The notes under the pieces: model-generated | The model's input: the letters and a program-made list of their open reading frames with translations, nothing else | What the model was told of the DNA's origin: nothing | The model's database searches: none | In this document: positions 61,184 through 64,000 of the stretch, in pieces | Position numbering within the stretch: the first letter of the stretch is position 1 | How the letters are laid out: each line of letters begins with the position of its first letter | Program-made: the position numbers and the translations under genes | Assembly (NCBI GenBank): GCA_026874595.1 | Contig: CM049308.1 | Span: 73,194,624 to 73,258,623 of the forward strand | Direction of reading: 5' to 3' | Source of the DNA: Sipunculus nudus | Taxonomy: Eukaryota; Annelida; Sipuncula; Golfingiida; Sipunculidae | Length of the DNA: 64,000 bases

Positions 61184-62823
61184 CTAAGACTACACGTCCA
61201 CAAGACTCATTGATCAGGGTCGGTTTCGCAATGTGCGGTGTTATTCATAGAGTTAGGTGATTTCTCATAACCGCCAGACTACTGCATCTTGCTTGTGTTA
61301 GGTGTACCTGTAAAGAACCCAAGCTAATTTTAATTTTTCGTTTACTTTGAATTTGCTTGAACAAACAAATTTATCAAAGTACCTTCCAATTATTCTGTAT
61401 TGATAAAAACACTTCTGGCCCTTGCATCAACGGAATATTTATATTACATTGGATGAGGTTATTTGGGGACATCTGTAATATAGCCCAGAATCAGATTCAT
61501 TTCTTATGAATTAATATAGAGCCCCTTTAATGTATTAATCTACTCCAAATGTTTGCCGGCGCAGTGACGATATATGCCTCGTTAATTTATGATTCATCAG
61601 AGCTACGGAAAATAAAAAAGGCAGGAAACAATTTACAAGTAATTGCAACCGTTTGCTAGATAAGCTTGGAGCTAGATTAGCTCGGAGGTCACTTGTATTT
61701 ATAGTATCCTGGCACTAAACTAAAAACAGCCCTCCCTAAACAAGATGTCTTAATATATGTTTAGAGCTCTTAAGACACACGAATTCTGACACTACAACTC
61801 AGTACACTGCCTGCTAGGTGAAACTATAATCCCTAAATACCTTAATAGTATAGTTCAGGTATCTGCCGGCTGGTAAGTTTTCGTAAGCACTCAAATGAAC
61901 CTCGTCAGCCCCCAAAATATTTTTCAAAAAATTTTCAAGGGATGCTCCTGTATGTGTAACACTCTTAACGTAGTGGTCATGCGCCATAGTCGTATCTCTT
62001 TCGGATTATTGCTGTTTGTTTTAACACGGTTTGCCGGGTTTCACCACCAGGAGCTGGCATAGGGCGAAGAATTTATTTCAGACCAGAGAGAGTTGGTTGT
62101 CGTTCAGCAGATGCACAGTGCGATAACTTGCTCTTATTGGTCAAATATATGATGGCGTTTAAACTCCGCCCAATACTGCTTGACCTCCGCAGTCAGCCGA
62201 TTGTTGATTGCAACAAAGACGCGATAAACCCATTAACCCAATTATCAGTATATCCGTTTTTTCGACATGCGACCAGTGATATCCGGGTTTTAGTTTGTAC
62301 ACAAAATGGCAGACCCCATGAGCGGGTTCGAGCAACTGCCTGGGAAATATAGACCTGTCTGGGTTCAATTAGGGCACGGGGATGCAACACAAAAGTACTC
62401 CGGTGACAGCGTCCAAGAGAGAACCTAACTACAGAGAGAGTATGGTACAAGCGGACTTGTATCGGCGGAATTGTGTCGCGGAATAACATTTTTACCACGT
62501 TCAAATCCTCAAATTATAGTATTTGGGCCTATTGTACAGAGATGTCCTATAGGGCAGTGATGACACTCCATTTAATCCAGTCAACATTAGTTGAAATTTG
62601 CAATGTGTACACCGTTTGTGTTATTTAGCATTATGCGCAAAAACACTATATGGCCTCCTTAGTCTGATTTCAATTCTTGGACCCGTGTTAGCTCCTGGTG
62701 GGGAAACCCGGCAAACCACAGCGGTTAAAGCGAAGGAGATATATATTACAACTATAGCGTATAGCCATTGCGTAAGGATTATAATGTAAGTCCAAGCATC
62801 TCACATTATTTTGTTTATCGTAG
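61184..62823. other. Upstream region of G3
   Basis: An inverted CCAAT box (ATTGGTC, 62136-62142) and CGCCCAATA lie about 170 nt before ATG 62306, which opens a 40-codon frame (MADPMSGFEQLP...). No good donor joins it to the G3 exon in frame, so it is not called as an exon. Confidence 0.35.
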
Positions 62824-63181
62824 GAGATGATGTCGACGATAGAGGAACTTCCGGGCGAGGCACCGACCAACGGTTCCTCTCCCGCGGGTTCTGATGGCAA
62901 CTCGAGACCAAGCACGCGACAAGACAGAGACCAGGCCTCCCCCGCAAGGCTTCCCTCTCAAGGTCGGCCCCGCATGAGCCGCACGCCAAGGCCGCCGTCA
63001 GAGGGCTCCAGGCATGATCAAGACGAAGGTCAAGTAGAGGTATTAATCACAGAATTAAAAGAGTCCGACCTGGACCACATCACACCTCCACCGGAAACGA
63101 TTCCGCCGCCGCAAAGGCCGACGCCGCCTGACGATTCCTGTGGGGAGGAAGAGGATTGGGACACTGATCTCGACGTAGAAG
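62824..63181 (+). CDS. LRRC74A-like: G3 exon A: N-terminal acidic region
   Basis: Acceptor ttatcgtag, donor gttagg, phase 1 out. ATGATG starts 3 nt into the exon. GC content is visibly higher than the flanks. Residues are rich in Pro, Ser, Arg and Glu, ending EEDWDTDLDVE. Confidence 0.85.
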
Positions 63182-63861
63182 GTTAGGTTTAATTCAATAT
63201 ACAATGTTTTTGGAAAAAATTCCAGTCTGTTAAATTTGTAATGCAGACTTATATAATTGTGTATTGGGAGATATAATATGTATATAAGGCTGGAGTTTTC
63301 TTGGTAAATCAGGGTAAAAAGTTAACGGGGACCCCATTTTAAAATCTATGCCGATTAAAGTGCAGAATAATCTTATTCTTATCTTAACTAAATCTAGAAA
63401 ATCCAGAGAATGGTATATAAATATTTAGGCTTTAATTCATAGTCACTGGTTCCTTCTTGATTTAAGTACAAAAGTGTCATGTATATAAGAAAAATAAGAG
63501 CCTCATATTGGTGTATATAGTGTATGTAAGCATGTGATATAGGGGCGTCCTCGCATTTCGCCTAAATTAATATGGGAAAACAGCATGATATATACATAAA
63601 ACCGAAAAGAGGCGCCAGATTTTGCGTATGGTACTGTTTTATCCTACATCTACTGGTACTCACGGCACACTTGTTTATCTTCTTTCAGATGACGTAAATC
63701 CACACGACCCCTCAGGCCGGTCTCTTTACGCACGCGTGTGTGAGCGTCTCGGAGTAGTTCCCGTGTCTTATTTTTCACGAAATATCACGAACCCAGACGT
63801 GAGCATGCGTTACCATGGGCTTGGAGCACAAGGCACAAGAGCAATCGCAAAAGTACTCAAG
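62824..63861 (+). CDS. LRRC74A-like: Gene 3 (G3): LRRC74A-like, 5' part only (runs past the window end)
   Basis: Two exons are seen: 62824-63181 (ATG at 62827) and 63689-63861, joined in phase 1. From ATG 62827 they give about 176 residues. The first encodes a Pro/Ser/Arg-rich, then acidic N-terminus with VLITELKESDL and WDTDLDVE. The second encodes GVVPVSYF and YHGLGAQGTRAIA, ending at donor gtaatt in phase 0, as in G1 and G2. The LRR exons must lie to the right. Whether ATG 62827 is the true start is open, because an acceptor (tatcgtag, ending 62823) precedes it: either a 5' UTR intron or a short upstream coding exon, as in G1 and G2, is possible. Confidence 0.88.
63689..63861 (+). CDS. LRRC74A-like: G3 exon B: LRRC74A signature domain
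   Basis: 173 nt, acceptor tctttcag, phase 1 in and phase 0 out. It encodes C-E-R-L-G-V-V-P-V-S-Y-F-S-R-N and Y-H-G-L-G-A-Q-G. It departs from G1 and G2 at the usual P-L-G-A-K, here A-Q-G-T-R. Confidence 0.92.
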
Positions 63862-64000
63862 GTAATTGCTAATTAGGACCATACTTTCACTTTTCAGTTT
63901 ATATGGGGTTCAAGAAAATGCGTTGAATGTCACCGTTGCTTTTAAACTTTAAAAGAATGACATGTTTAACTGACTAAGTCAATTAAAGAATCTCCAACTG

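Noticed and set aside
62306-62430. 40-codon frame MADPMSGFEQLP... as first exon of G3
   Set aside because: Good start context, but the only phase-compatible donor (TGG|GTTCAA) is weak.

Overview
The window looks like AT-rich invertebrate nuclear DNA, most likely from a mollusc and probably a bivalve. Coding sequence sits in small exons with GT-AG introns of about 0.2 to 5 kb. TA, CT and CA microsatellites are frequent. One repeat has the hairpin-ended, internally tandem build seen in bivalve pearl/HINE-type elements. There are no operons, ribosome binding sites, CRISPR arrays, rRNA genes or intact tRNA genes.

The main content is a head-to-tail cluster of three paralogous plus-strand genes, all LRRC74A-like (ribonuclease-inhibitor-type leucine-rich repeats followed by an EF-hand-type C-terminus). 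I assembled them exon by exon, and every junction keeps the reading frame. Gene 1 (G1) has 14 coding exons, 12242-26367, 508 residues. Gene 2 (G2) has 13 coding exons, 29735-45392, 628 residues. Gene 3 (G3) shows only its first two recognised exons (62824-63861) and runs off the right edge. All three share an acidic, low-complexity N-terminus ending in a DTDL(D/E) motif, then a conserved block with G-V-(I/V)-P-V-S-Y-F and H-G-L-G. G1 and G2 continue into nine LRRs of about 28 residues and a C-terminal EF-hand pair. Both Ca2+ loops look canonical in G2, while both are degenerate in G1. G2 also has a lysine/arginine-rich tail, and lacks one intron that G1 has.

Layout: 1-4284 shows no gene. 4285-4410 holds a promoter-like cluster (NRF1-like, two CRE-like sites, a consensus RFX X-box) followed by a strong splice donor, which could be the distal promoter and 5' UTR exon of G1. 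4752-5645 is a nonautonomous DNA transposon with terminal inverted repeats and a target-site duplication. 5991-8118 is the hairpin-ended element with a 340-bp tandem core. 12-26.5 kb is G1; 26.5-29.6 kb is intergenic with a compound triplet repeat; 29.6-46.2 kb is G2; 46.2-62.8 kb is a repeat-rich intergenic desert; 62.8-64 kb is the start of G3. Introns hold microsatellites, MITE-like palindromes, tRNA-derived SINE fragments and, in G2 intron 6, a 26-bp tandem array that copies the splice donor.

Human LRRC74A is poorly characterised. The X-box module suggests ciliary or sperm expression, but that is inference. I found no sign of a wholly new multi-gene system. The most unusual items are the divergence of the EF-hands between tandem paralogs and the two repeat expansions that duplicate splice junctions.
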